NCBI GenBank assembly: GCA_022560715.1 | Contig: JADFSQ010000069.1 | Location: forward strand, 1-8,038 | Direction of reading: 5' to 3' | DNA: 8,038 nt | Origin: Bacteroidota bacterium | Lineage (GTDB): Bacteria > Bacteroidota > Bacteroidia > Flavobacteriales > Flavobacteriaceae | Shown: positions 1 through 7,343 of the stretch, in pieces | How the letters are laid out: each line of letters begins with the position of its first letter | How positions within the stretch are numbered: position 1 is the stretch's first letter | Notes under the pieces: generated by a model | The model's database searches: none | What the model saw: only the letters and a program-made list of their open reading frames with translations | Told to the model about the DNA's origin: nothing | Made by a program: the position numbers and the translations under genes

Positions 1-137
1 CGTTTAAGCTCCCTATAAATAGTTGTTTTATCTACTCCCAACCCGGTAGCAATAAAACTTTTACTTTGTCCAGCTTTTAGATACGCTTCTATTTGGTATC
101 TTTGATGGTCGGTGAGTTGTTTGTATTTACGATTCAT
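1..137 (-). CDS. IS30-family transposase, N-terminal fragment
   Basis: The reverse complement starts with ATG at 137-135 and stays open to the window edge, giving 45 complete codons. The peptide begins MNRKYKQLTDHQRYQIEAYL, continues KAGQSKSFIATGLGVDKTTI and ends YRELK. This is the N-terminal helix-turn-helix of IS30-family transposases: an 'LT..QRYQIE..L..G.S...IA..LGVDKTTIYREL' pattern that in this family binds the terminal inverted repeats. The DDE catalytic domain would lie beyond position 1 and cannot be checked. The start is chosen because the family pattern begins a few residues after it. The gene is divergent from bshC, with 122 bp between the two start codons. The family call is firm; whether the element is active is unknown. 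Confidence 0.85.
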   Translation of the reverse strand, partial: MNRKYKQLTDHQRYQIEAYLKAGQSKSFIATGLGVDKTTIYRELK

Positions 138-157
138 TGGCAAACTTTTTAGAACTT

Positions 158-189
158 CAAATATCGGAAAACTAGTTTTCCGATATTTG
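158..189. repeat. 32-bp perfect palindrome in the IS leader
   Basis: Two 16-base arms meet at ACTAGT: CAAATATCGGAAAACT followed directly by its reverse complement. The symmetry continues imperfectly outside the core: GCAAACTTTTTAG at 140-152 mirrors CTAAAAGTTGC at 192-202, allowing two one-base gaps. The structure sits between the terminal repeat and the transposase start, so it could be a transposase operator, a hairpin at the mRNA 5' end that limits impinging transcription, or a cruciform. The sequence shows only the symmetry; the role is inference. Confidence 0.9.
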
Positions 190-191
190 TC

Positions 192-223
192 CTAAAAGTT
201 GCACTTACTAATTGAACTTAACA
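192..223 (-). repeat. Probable IS30-type terminal inverted repeat
   Basis: On the minus strand this reads TGT, TAAG, TTCAATT, AGTAAGT, GCAAC and then TTTTAG. The TTCAATT and GCAAC blocks, seven bases apart, match the arrangement I recall for the IS30 terminal repeat. The partner repeat is outside the window, so the limits are approximate. Confidence 0.5.
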
Positions 224-238
224 AGTGTTTTATATTTA
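212..238 (+). promoter_or_regulatory. Weak candidate promoter for bshC, partly inside the IS end
   Basis: TATATTTA at 231-238 resembles the Bacteroidota -7 box (TAnnTTTG) but lacks the final G. The nearest TTG (212-214) is 16 bases upstream, slightly shorter than usual, and lies inside the predicted IS terminal repeat. If both are used, transcription would start near 242, 18 bases before the bshC ATG. The match is poor. Confidence 0.25.
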
Positions 239-259
239 CACAAGAATTGAGGATAAACT

Positions 260-1855
260 ATGCCAACAGACTGTATTCCGTTTAGAGACACCAACTATTT
301 TTCACCCTTGATTTGTGATTATTTAGATGAAAACCCAGATTTAAAACCGTTTTACAATCGTTTTCCAATCCTTGAGAATTTTAAAGCTCAAATTGATACA
401 AAGTGTTATTCGGAATCTCATCGAACAGTTCTCGTAAACGTTTTAAAAAAGCAATATCAAAACGTAAATAGCTCGTCACTTACAACTCAAAATATAGAAG
501 CATTAAAACAGGAAAACACGTTTACAATAACCACAGGACACCAACTTAATTTATTTACTGGGCCTTTATATTTTTTATACAAAATTATTTCGACCATAAA
601 TCTTACCAAACAGCTAAAAGAAAAATACCCAGATTATAATTTTGTACCAATCTATTGGATGGCAACCGAAGATCATGATTTCGATGAAATTAATTATTTC
701 AATTTTAAAAGAAAAAAGATACATTGGAATATTGAATCAAAAGGAGCGGTCGGTGAATTAAATACCAATGGATTAGAAGACGTTTGTAAAATTTTTTCAG
801 CAGAACTTGGGAAAGGAGATAATGCCGATTTTTTGAAGGACTTGTTTAATAAGGCATATTTGTATCACAACAATTTAGCAGAAGCCACATGCTATTTGGC
901 AAATGTGTTATTTAGAGATTATGGTTTGGTGATTCTCGATGCTAATGATTCAGATTTAAAGCGATTATTTATTCCTTTTATTGAAGAAGAATTAGTTAAT
1001 CATACAGCATACAAAAGGGTTGTTGAGACTTCTAAACGGCTTAACAGTTTAACACCTAATTACAAGATTCAGGTAAATCCAAGAGAAATCAATCTGTTTT
1101 ATTTGAAAGATAATCTTCGCGAACGTATTGTTGAAAAAGACGAAAATTACTTTGTAAATGAAACCAACATTTCATGGAGCAAGAGTGAGATACTAAAAGA
1201 AGTCAATGACTATCCAGAACGTTTTTCGCCCAATGTCATCATGCGACCATTATATCAGGAAGTTGTTTTGCCTAATCTCTGTTATATTGGAGGAGGAGGA
1301 GAATTAGCGTATTGGTTGGAACTTAAAGATTATTTTGAAGCTGTAAATGTTGCGTTTCCTGTATTGTTACTGCGAAATTCGGTATTGATTAAAACCGAAA
1401 AACAAACGCAGAAATTAGATAAATTGAATTTATCTTTAAACGATATATTTTTAAAGCAGAGTGATTTAGTCAATCAGCAGATAAAGAAACTTTCAAGCAT
1501 TGATATAGATTTTACGAGTCAGAAAGAGTTTTTAAAAAAGCAATTTGAAGCCTTATACGAAACAGCTGAAAAAACCGATAAATCTTTCCTTGGTGCAGTA
1601 GCTGCTCAAGAAAAAAAACAAATAAAAGGCTTATCGTATTTAGAAAAGCGATTACTCAAAGCTCAAAAACGAAAATTAGGTCAACAAATAGAAAGAATTA
1701 AAGATATTCAAAACGAATTATTTCCAGAGCAAAGCTTACAGGAACGTAACATTAATTTTTCTGAGCTTTATCTTCAGTTTGGAGACCAATTAATCCATCA
1801 GTTAGTATTAAATTTGCAACCTCTTAACAAAGAGTTTTTAATACTAAATCTGTAA
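260..1855 (+). CDS. bshC: Bacillithiol biosynthesis cysteine-adding enzyme BshC
   Basis: BshC is the cytoplasmic enzyme thought to add cysteine to glucosaminyl-malate in the last step of bacillithiol synthesis. The 531 residues fit the family's usual length (about 530-540). Family landmarks are present in order: TTGHQLNLFTGPLYFLYK at 91-108, WMATEDHDFDEIN at 133-145, and VIMRPLYQEVVLPNLCYIGG at 326-345, followed by GGELAYWLELK. A long charged, probably coiled-coil helical segment (about 376-490) precedes a short C-terminal tail, as in known BshC. The ATG at 260 leaves a complete N-terminus (MPTDCIPFRDTNYFSPL). GAGGA at 249-253, six bases upstream, resembles a Shine-Dalgarno site, although Bacteroidota seldom rely on one. 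bshA and bshB are not in the window. An IS30 end lies 36 bp upstream, and the decarboxylase gene follows after six bases, suggesting one transcript. Confidence 0.93.
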   Translation: MPTDCIPFRDTNYFSPLICDYLDENPDLKPFYNRFPILENFKAQIDTKCYSESHRTVLVNVLKKQYQNVNSSSLTTQNIEALKQENTFTITTGHQLNLFTGPLYFLYKIISTINLTKQLKEKYPDYNFVPIYWMATEDHDFDEINYFNFKRKKIHWNIESKGAVGELNTNGLEDVCKIFSAELGKGDNADFLKDLFNKAYLYHNNLAEATCYLANVLFRDYGLVILDANDSDLKRLFIPFIEEELVNHTAYKRVVETSKRLNSLTPNYKIQVNPREINLFYLKDNLRERIVEKDENYFVNETNISWSKSEILKEVNDYPERFSPNVIMRPLYQEVVLPNLCYIGGGGELAYWLELKDYFEAVNVAFPVLLLRNSVLIKTEKQTQKLDKLNLSLNDIFLKQSDLVNQQIKKLSSIDIDFTSQKEFLKKQFEALYETAEKTDKSFLGAVAAQEKKQIKGLSYLEKRLLKAQKRKLGQQIERIKDIQNELFPEQSLQERNINFSELYLQFGDQLIHQLVLNLQPLNKEFLILNL

Positions 1856-1861
1856 AGCAAA

Positions 1862-3235
1862 ATGCACAAAATTGATATTGACTTGGTAGAGATGACAATG
1901 GACGTCATGAAGTACGCTATTGGTAGAATCTCGGCTACAAAACGCGAGATAGGAAAACCCAAAAAAGAATCAGAATTAAAAGCATTAGTAGGGGAAACCA
2001 TTACCGAAAAAGGGATAGGAGGAGAAAATGCTTTTAATTTATGGAAGAAACATTTAATAAACGCTAATGTACCTGCCGATCATCCAAGAAATTTAGCGTT
2101 TGTTCCTGCAGCACCAACAAGAGCAGCTGTAATGTTTGATTTGGTAACATCTGCATCGAGTATTCATGGTGCTTATTGGATGGAAGGAGCAGGAGGTATT
2201 TTTTGCGAAAACGAAGCAATGAAGTGGATTGTATCTTTAACAGGATTGCCAAAAGGTGCTTTTGGAGTTTTTACAAGCGGAGGTACTGCAGCAAATTTAT
2301 CAGCTATAGTAACTGCAAGAGAATATTGGAGAAGTTTGAATGATAAAAACAAAAGTGAAAAAGGGTTAATAATAACATCTATTGGTGCCCATTCTTCCAT
2401 AAAAGCAATGGCTAAAGTGGTAGATGTTGATATTTTGTTGGTAGATACTGAAGACAGGTTAGAAGCAAAAAATTTACAAGAAGTCATAAATAATCTAACC
2501 ACACATCAAAGGCAAAGACTATTCACAATTGTGGCTACTGCAGGAACAACAAATGCTGGAATTATAGATGATCTGGCAGGAATTGCAACTATTTGTGAGA
2601 AAGAGCAATTGTGGTATCATGTTGACGCTGCTTATGGAGGAGGTGCTTTGGCAGCCGATTCTGTAAGACATTTGTTTATTGGTATTGAAAAAGCAGATAG
2701 TATAACAATTGATCCTCATAAATGGATGTTTTCACCTTACGATTGTGGAGCTGTAATTTATAAAGATATGGCTTTAGCAAAACAAGCACATTCGCAGCAA
2801 GGCTCTTATCTTGATATTTTTAAAGATGAAGGAGCCCAAGGGTTTAATCCAGCCGATTATCAAATACAATTAACACGTCGTGTTAGGGGGTTGCCACTTT
2901 GGTTCTCTTTAGCAACTCATGGTACAAATAGATATAAAGAAGCTGTAGAGAGAGGACTTGAATTGGCACAAATTGCTGGTAAAATGATTGAAGATAGTCC
3001 TTTTGTAGAGTTGGTGAGAGCACCAAGTTTATCTTGTGTATTGTTTAGAAGAAAAGGATGGCAACCTGAAGATTATACCAATTGGACTTACCAAAACCAT
3101 AAAAAAGGATTTGCTTTGGTTACACCTACTAAGTGGAAAACTGGTAATACGTTTGAAACCGTTTCACGATTCTGTTTTATTAATCCAGATACAACCGAAA
3201 ACGACATAGAAATGATTCTGGATTCAATGAAATGA
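1862..3235 (+). CDS. Pyridoxal-phosphate-dependent group II amino acid decarboxylase
   Basis: A fold type I PLP enzyme of the aromatic-amino-acid/glutamate decarboxylase superfamily. Its 457 residues are near the usual length for the bacterial members. Visible active-site parts: TSGGTAANLSA (138-148) for phosphate binding; H177 in GAHSSIKAM, expected to stack on the PLP ring; VATAGTT (224-230); HVDAAYGG (253-260) with D255 facing the pyridine nitrogen; and DPHKW (284-288) with K287 as the Schiff-base lysine. The mobile-loop region reads GFNPADYQIQLTRRVRGLPL (327-346), a form I associate with bacterial members rather than animal AADC. The substrate cannot be told from the sequence: aromatic amino acids, aspartate, glutamate or diaminobutyrate are all possible. 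The ATG at 1862 lies six bases after the bshC stop, so it is probably cotranscribed with bshC. No established bacillithiol step needs a decarboxylase. Confidence 0.88.
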   Translation: MHKIDIDLVEMTMDVMKYAIGRISATKREIGKPKKESELKALVGETITEKGIGGENAFNLWKKHLINANVPADHPRNLAFVPAAPTRAAVMFDLVTSASSIHGAYWMEGAGGIFCENEAMKWIVSLTGLPKGAFGVFTSGGTAANLSAIVTAREYWRSLNDKNKSEKGLIITSIGAHSSIKAMAKVVDVDILLVDTEDRLEAKNLQEVINNLTTHQRQRLFTIVATAGTTNAGIIDDLAGIATICEKEQLWYHVDAAYGGGALAADSVRHLFIGIEKADSITIDPHKWMFSPYDCGAVIYKDMALAKQAHSQQGSYLDIFKDEGAQGFNPADYQIQLTRRVRGLPLWFSLATHGTNRYKEAVERGLELAQIAGKMIEDSPFVELVRAPSLSCVLFRRKGWQPEDYTNWTYQNHKKGFALVTPTKWKTGNTFETVSRFCFINPDTTENDIEMILDSMK

Positions 3236-3263
3236 GTACAAATTTAATGTAAAAAAAACACTA

Positions 3264-3300
3264 TTTGTAAATCGTTAATCAAAAATCATTTCTATTTTTG
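3264..3300 (+). promoter_or_regulatory. Bacteroidota-type promoter for guaA, predicted leaderless
   Basis: TATTTTTG at 3293-3300 matches the -7 consensus TAnnTTTG exactly. The best upstream element is TTTG at 3264-3267, 25 bases away, a little longer than the usual 17-23. If the box is centred on -7, transcription starts at about 3304, the A of the guaA ATG. Confidence 0.55.
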
Positions 3301-3303
3301 CAC

Positions 3304-4839
3304 ATGCAACACGACAAGGTATTAATTTTAGATTTCGGATCGCAATATACACAGCTTATTGCACGAAGAGTTAGAGAACTTAACATCTATTCCGAGATAC
3401 ATCCATACAATAAAATTCCAACAAACATTCAAGAGTATAAAGCAGTAATACTTTCAGGTAGCCCATTTTCAGTAAGAGGTGATGAGGCATTGCTTCCAGA
3501 TTTATTAGAAATAAAAGAAAAAAAACCACTTTTGGGAATCTGTTATGGTGCTCAATATTTAGCACACTTTTTTGGCGGTAATGTATCGCTTTCAAACACA
3601 AGAGAATATGGTAGAGCTAACTTGTCGTTTGTAAAAAAAGACGAAACGTTTTTTAATAATATTTCTGAAGGCAGTCAGGTTTGGATGAGTCATGCTGATA
3701 CCATAAAAAAGTTACCAACTAATGGCGTTTTATTAGCAAGCACAAACGATGTTGAAAATGCAGCCTTTAAGATTGAAGGCGAAAAAACCTATGCCATTCA
3801 GTTTCACCCAGAAGTATATCATACCAAAGATGGCAAACAATTATTAGAAAATTTTTTAGTTCGCATTGCCAAGATAAAACAAGATTGGACACCAGATTCG
3901 TTTGTTAAAGAAACTGTTTCTGCACTTAAAAAACAGTTGGGAAAGGATAAAGTGGTTTTAGGACTTTCAGGAGGAGTAGATTCTACAGTAGCAGCAATTT
4001 TGCTGCATAAATCCATAGGTAAAAATTTGTATTGCATTTTTGTAAACAATGGTTTATTGCGCAAAAATGAATTCGAGAATGTACTTGCCCAATACGAAGG
4101 CATGGGTTTAAATGTAAAAGGTGTAGATGCTTCGGCACGTTTTTTGAATGCTTTGGCTGGAATAGATGACCCGGAGAAAAAGCGAAAAGCAATCGGTCGT
4201 GCATTTATAGAAGTTTTTGATGATGAAGCTCATAAAATTGAAAATGTAAAATGGTTGGCTCAAGGTACTATTTATCCAGATGTTATCGAAAGTATTTCGG
4301 CAACCGGAGGACCAAGTGCCATCATTAAAAGTCACCATAATGTAGGAGGTTTGCCAGATTATATGAATCTGAAAATTGTTGAACCCTTAAAGGCATTATT
4401 TAAAGATGAGGTACGACGTGTTGGCGCTTCCTTAAAAATAGATGCCGAAATTTTAGCACGTCATCCATTTCCAGGTCCAGGTTTAGCAATACGAATATTA
4501 GGAGATATAACACCAGAAAAAGTGAGTATCTTACAAGATGTAGATGCCATTTTTATAAATGGTTTGAAAGAGTGGAATTTGTACGATAAAGTCTGGCAAG
4601 CAGGAGCAATCTTACTTCCTGTAAATAGCGTAGGCGTAATGGGAGACGAACGTACTTATGAGAAATGTGTTGTTTTACGAGCCGTAGAAAGTACAGATGG
4701 TATGACAGCAGATTGGGTAAATTTGCCTTATGAGTTTTTGCAGAAAGTATCAAACGATATAATAAACAAAGTAAAAGGCGTTAATAGAGTAGTGTACGAT
4801 ATAAGCTCAAAACCACCTGCAACCATTGAATGGGAATAA
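3304..4839 (+). CDS. guaA: GMP synthase (glutamine-hydrolysing)
   Basis: GuaA converts XMP to GMP using ATP and the amide nitrogen of glutamine, the last step of de novo guanine nucleotide synthesis in the cytoplasm. Counting from ATG 3304 it has 511 residues, close to the family's usual length (about 510-525). The class I glutamine amidotransferase domain (about 4-195) has [14 protein letters not shown] (9-22), the nucleophile C80 in GICYGAQ, and the H168/E170 pair in QFHPE. The ATP-pyrophosphatase domain has the PP-loop LSGGVDST (221-228). The C-terminal dimerisation domain has [15 protein letters not shown] (387-401) and ends KPPATIEWE (503-511). A TTG at 3298 would add two residues, but it lies inside the -7 box of the predicted promoter, so ATG 3304 is preferred. 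The 68-bp gap upstream and its own promoter suggest that it starts a separate transcript. Confidence 0.97.
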   Translation: MQHDKVLILDFGSQYTQLIARRVRELNIYSEIHPYNKIPTNIQEYKAVILSGSPFSVRGDEALLPDLLEIKEKKPLLGICYGAQYLAHFFGGNVSLSNTREYGRANLSFVKKDETFFNNISEGSQVWMSHADTIKKLPTNGVLLASTNDVENAAFKIEGEKTYAIQFHPEVYHTKDGKQLLENFLVRIAKIKQDWTPDSFVKETVSALKKQLGKDKVVLGLSGGVDSTVAAILLHKSIGKNLYCIFVNNGLLRKNEFENVLAQYEGMGLNVKGVDASARFLNALAGIDDPEKKRKAIGRAFIEVFDDEAHKIENVKWLAQGTIYPDVIESISATGGPSAIIKSHHNVGGLPDYMNLKIVEPLKALFKDEVRRVGASLKIDAEILARHPFPGPGLAIRILGDITPEKVSILQDVDAIFINGLKEWNLYDKVWQAGAILLPVNSVGVMGDERTYEKCVVLRAVESTDGMTADWVNLPYEFLQKVSNDIINKVKGVNRVVYDISSKPPATIEWE

Positions 4840-4849
4840 TATTTAGTTC

Positions 4850-4877
4850 GCAGTATTCAGTAGGCAGTATTCAGTCC
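4850..4877. repeat. Two tandem 14-bp units (GCAGTATTCAGT core)
   Basis: GCAGTATTCAGTAG at 4850-4863 is followed directly by GCAGTATTCAGTCC at 4864-4877, identical over the first 12 bases. A further partial unit, GCAGTA, lies at 4893-4898 beyond the palindrome. The element is in the guaA downstream gap and encodes nothing. CAGT-rich intergenic repeats of this appearance are familiar to me from flavobacterial genomes, but I cannot confirm that here. Confidence 0.8.
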
Positions 4878-4892
4878 CGATAGCTATCGGGA
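4875..4892. repeat. 18-bp perfect palindrome after guaA
   Basis: TCCCGATAGCTATCGGGA is its own reverse complement and overlaps the end of the tandem repeat. As RNA it could form a GC-rich stem with AGCT in the loop, 35 bases after the guaA stop. No T-run follows (the next bases are GCAGTAATC), so it is a poor intrinsic terminator. It may be a dispersed intergenic repeat. Confidence 0.8.
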
Positions 4893-4932
4893 GCAGTAAT
4901 CTTTAAATTAACAATTTTCGTATATAAATAAT

Positions 4933-6867
4933 ATGAAGAAATTTTTTGTAAGTTTTAGTTTAGTACTCTTGTTTTGTCTTAATGCAATTGCCCAAGACTA
5001 CAAAACCCATAAAGTTAAAGCTGGAGAAACCATAGAAAGCATAGCCAAAATATATTTGGTAACACCTTTCGATATTTTAGCCTTAAATCCCGATGCTAAA
5101 ACAAACCTTCAGCCCAATATAGTTTTAATAATTCCGAAGTCACGGATTTTAAAAACACCTGTTCAAATAGAAACTCAACAACTTGTAAATTATAAAACGC
5201 ATAAGGTTAAACGCAAAGAAACCTTGTATAGCATTTCAAAAAAATACAATATCACCATCGACGATATTAAAAAGCACAATACACGTTTGTATTCCGATAA
5301 TTTACAAAAAGGCGATCGCATAAATATCCCGAGATATAAAACTGTTTTGGTTACAAGTATTACTGGCAACACAATAAAAAAATACAAAGTATTGCCCAAA
5401 GAAGGAAAATGGCGTGTGGCTTATAAATTTGGAATTTCAATAGCTGAACTTGAAAAACTAAATCCAGAATTAGGCGAAACACTTCAATTAGGTGAAGAAA
5501 TTAATGTACCTAATATCGCTAATAACGAAGAAAAAAGTGTTGAAGAAACCTTTGGATATTATTCTGTGTTACCAAAAGAAGGTTTTTTTAGATTAAAAAT
5601 AAAATTAGGATTAACTCAAGAAGAATTAGAATCTCTCAATCCTGAATTAATAGATAGTGGATTAAAAGTAGGCATGATTTTAAAAGTGCCTTTGGATGTT
5701 GGAAATGCTATAGAAAGTGAAGCTATTGAACAAACTACTTTAGCTGATAGATTAACCAATTTTGAAACAAAACGTATAGCTGTAATGCTTCCGTTTAGAT
5801 TAAATCGTATTGATTTAGATTCGGTTCAAGAAGTAAAAGATATGATTAGAAATCAAGGTTGGTTAAGTATATCTTTAGATTTTCATACAGGAGTACTCAT
5901 GGCATTAGATTCCGCAAAGCAGTTAGGTATCTCTACTAAATTAGATGTTTACGATACTAGAGGGCAAATTAGTCAGGTTACACGTATTTTAAGAAGTAAT
6001 AATTTTTCAAACTACGATGCCGTAATTGGACCATTTACTGCTAATAATTTTGAACGAGCAGCTTCACTATTAAAAGGCGAAAATGTTCCGATAATTTCGC
6101 CGGTAACAAAACCGAAAAATTTATATAGTAATGTATTTCAAACAATTCCTTCAAATGAGTTGTTGCGAAAAAAAATAATAAAGTTTGTAAAAACTAGTAC
6201 AGATACAATTCCAAAGCATATTTTTATTATTTCAGATTCTAAACACAGAACAGTTAGTAATTTGCTAAAGCGTGAATTTCCTTCAGCCAAACAAATTTTC
6301 TCCAGAAAAGACGAAGATGGTAAGGATGGGTATTATATTTTATTAGAAGATATTGAAGAACAGTTTAAAGAAGGGCTTAATATTGTGTTTTTGGAAACCG
6401 AAAACGAAGGATTTGTCTCAAACGTTTCAAGCATGATTAATGGGTTTAATGGTCTTGATGAAGAATTGGAAATAGAACGCGAAATTATTTTAATGACTAC
6501 AAATAAAAGTAGAGCTTTTGAAGGCGAAAATATTTCTAACTACGATCTGTCTAAATTAAAATTTCATTATCCTTCGGTAAACAGAGCGTTCGATGTGGAG
6601 CAATCTAATAGTTTTGTAACACGATATAAGCGTGTCTGGAAAACTGAACCCAACAAATACGCAACGAGAGGTTTCGATTTAACTATGGACATTTTATTGC
6701 GTTTGGCTATAGATGAAGATTTATACAAGGCATCAAGTAACGATATCGAAACCGAGTATGTCGAGAACAAGTTTCGCTATTCTAAAAAAATGTTTGGTGG
6801 TTATTATAATGAAGCTGTTTATATTGTAAAGTACCACGAACTTAAAATTGTTGAAGCTAAACAATGA
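4933..6867 (+). CDS. Secreted LysM-repeat protein with type 1 periplasmic-binding fold
   Basis: The 644 residues begin with a signal peptide (MKKFFVSFSLVLLFCLNAIA, likely cut after A20 at the AIA|Q motif). C15 is not in a good lipobox. Four LysM-like repeats follow, at about 23-68, 87-133, 149-194 and 208-254; LysM usually binds peptidoglycan. The first two keep the K-x-GETIxSIA / KETLYSIS pattern, while repeats 3 and 4 share a divergent VLPKEGxxR core. From about 280 the chain looks like a type 1 periplasmic ligand-binding fold, similar to the LppC/YraM and branched-chain amino acid receptor group: KRIAVMLPFRL (280-290), FHTGVLMALDSAKQLG (317-332), YDAVIGPFTANNFERAA (361-377), VPIISPVTKP (385-394). 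No ABC transporter genes are adjacent, so cell-wall sensing or enzyme activation is as likely as transport. Its stop overlaps the osmC-like start by ATGA. Domain calls are good; the function is unknown. Confidence 0.85.
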   Translation: MKKFFVSFSLVLLFCLNAIAQDYKTHKVKAGETIESIAKIYLVTPFDILALNPDAKTNLQPNIVLIIPKSRILKTPVQIETQQLVNYKTHKVKRKETLYSISKKYNITIDDIKKHNTRLYSDNLQKGDRINIPRYKTVLVTSITGNTIKKYKVLPKEGKWRVAYKFGISIAELEKLNPELGETLQLGEEINVPNIANNEEKSVEETFGYYSVLPKEGFFRLKIKLGLTQEELESLNPELIDSGLKVGMILKVPLDVGNAIESEAIEQTTLADRLTNFETKRIAVMLPFRLNRIDLDSVQEVKDMIRNQGWLSISLDFHTGVLMALDSAKQLGISTKLDVYDTRGQISQVTRILRSNNFSNYDAVIGPFTANNFERAASLLKGENVPIISPVTKPKNLYSNVFQTIPSNELLRKKIIKFVKTSTDTIPKHIFIISDSKHRTVSNLLKREFPSAKQIFSRKDEDGKDGYYILLEDIEEQFKEGLNIVFLETENEGFVSNVSSMINGFNGLDEELEIEREIILMTTNKSRAFEGENISNYDLSKLKFHYPSVNRAFDVEQSNSFVTRYKRVWKTEPNKYATRGFDLTMDILLRLAIDEDLYKASSNDIETEYVENKFRYSKKMFGGYYNEAVYIVKYHELKIVEAKQ

Positions 6868-7265
6868 CATCTAAAGTAACATATCTAGGAAACCTTCGCA
6901 CGGAAAATACACATCTAAAATCGGGCGACACCTATATTACAGATGCACCAACCGACAATAATGGAAAAGGAGAAGCCTTTTCGCCTACTGATACTGTCGC
7001 AACCGGATTGGCAAATTGTATGCTAACAGTAATGGGAATTAAAGCTCAAGATTTAAATATCGAAATGTCTGGCACAATAGCCGAAGTTACCAAAATTATG
7101 ACTACTAATCCACGACGAATTTCAAAAATTGAAATTGTTTTTAATTTTCCTTTTAAAGCAGACGCAAAGCATAAAAAAATATTAGAACATACCGCCAGAA
7201 CCTGTCCAGTACTTTACAGTTTGCATCCAGAGATTGAGAAAGACATATCGTTTAATTGGCACTAA
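6864..7265 (+). CDS. OsmC/Ohr-family protein (probable thiol peroxidase)
   Basis: A complete 133-residue OsmC-like protein, close to the usual length of about 130-145. Family members reduce organic or other peroxides in the cytoplasm with two cysteines. Both are visible: C52 in FSPTDTVATGLANCMLTVMG (39-58) and C114 in RTCPVLYSLHPEI (112-124). RRISKIEIVFNF (84-95) matches the strand before the second cysteine region. The ATG at 6864 overlaps the preceding stop codon as ATGA, so translation is probably coupled to the LysM gene. The family assignment is firm, but whether it is OsmC, Ohr or a YhfA-like subtype is not settled. No repressor of the OhrR type is nearby. Confidence 0.9.
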   Translation: MTSKVTYLGNLRTENTHLKSGDTYITDAPTDNNGKGEAFSPTDTVATGLANCMLTVMGIKAQDLNIEMSGTIAEVTKIMTTNPRRISKIEIVFNFPFKADAKHKKILEHTARTCPVLYSLHPEIEKDISFNWH

Positions 7266-7296
7266 TATTTATTGCTAATGTTTTATATTTCAAAAT

Positions 7297-7343
7297 CGGA
7301 AAATAACCGTACAAATATTTGATAGTACGGAAAATTAACGTAC
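7297..7343. repeat. Operator-like repeats upstream of the antitoxin gene
   Basis: CGGAAAATAACCGTAC (7297-7312) and CGGAAAATTAACGTAC (7328-7343) match at 14 of 16 positions with a 31-bp period. GTAC occurs three times (7309, 7325, 7340), spaced 16 and 15 bases. The copies also pair as inverted repeats: CCGTAC (7307-7312) with GTACGG (7325-7330), and GTACG (7325-7329) with CGTAC (7339-7343). The last copy overlaps the -7 box. This arrangement suits binding by ribbon-helix-helix dimers, the type expected of the downstream antitoxin, which often represses its own operon. Binding is inferred. Confidence 0.6.

Larger units (their letters stand above)
1..223 (-). mobile_element. Left end of an IS30-family insertion sequence (truncated by the window)
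   Basis: Read on the minus strand, this stretch has the order expected at the 5' end of an IS30-type element: a terminal inverted repeat (about 223 down to 192), an 85-bp leader holding a perfect palindrome, then the transposase start. The terminal repeat resembles the one I remember for IS30 itself: TTCAATT, seven other bases, then GCAAC, beginning a few bases inside a TGT edge. The outer boundary at 223 is inferred from that resemblance and could be off by a few bases. The other end of the element and any target duplication lie outside the window, so it is unknown whether the copy is intact. Confidence 0.7.

Noticed and set aside
1798..2719. Several minus-strand open frames of 60-110 codons opposite bshC and the decarboxylase
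   Set aside because: They lie wholly opposite well-supported genes and have no recognisable protein features. The same holds for minus-strand frames opposite guaA, the LysM gene and rplO.
3298..3303. TTG at 3298 as the guaA start
   Set aside because: It lies inside the TATTTTTG promoter box and adds only two residues before a normal ATG with the usual family N-terminus.
4875..4892. An intrinsic terminator for guaA
   Set aside because: The stem is good but no run of T follows it, so it is listed as a palindromic repeat instead.
4850..4898. A small CRISPR array
   Set aside because: The units are 14 bp, directly adjacent without spacers, and no cas genes are present.
4933..6867. An ABC amino acid importer receptor
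   Set aside because: The fold is similar, but there are no permease or ATPase genes nearby and the protein carries four LysM repeats, so a transport role is not supported.
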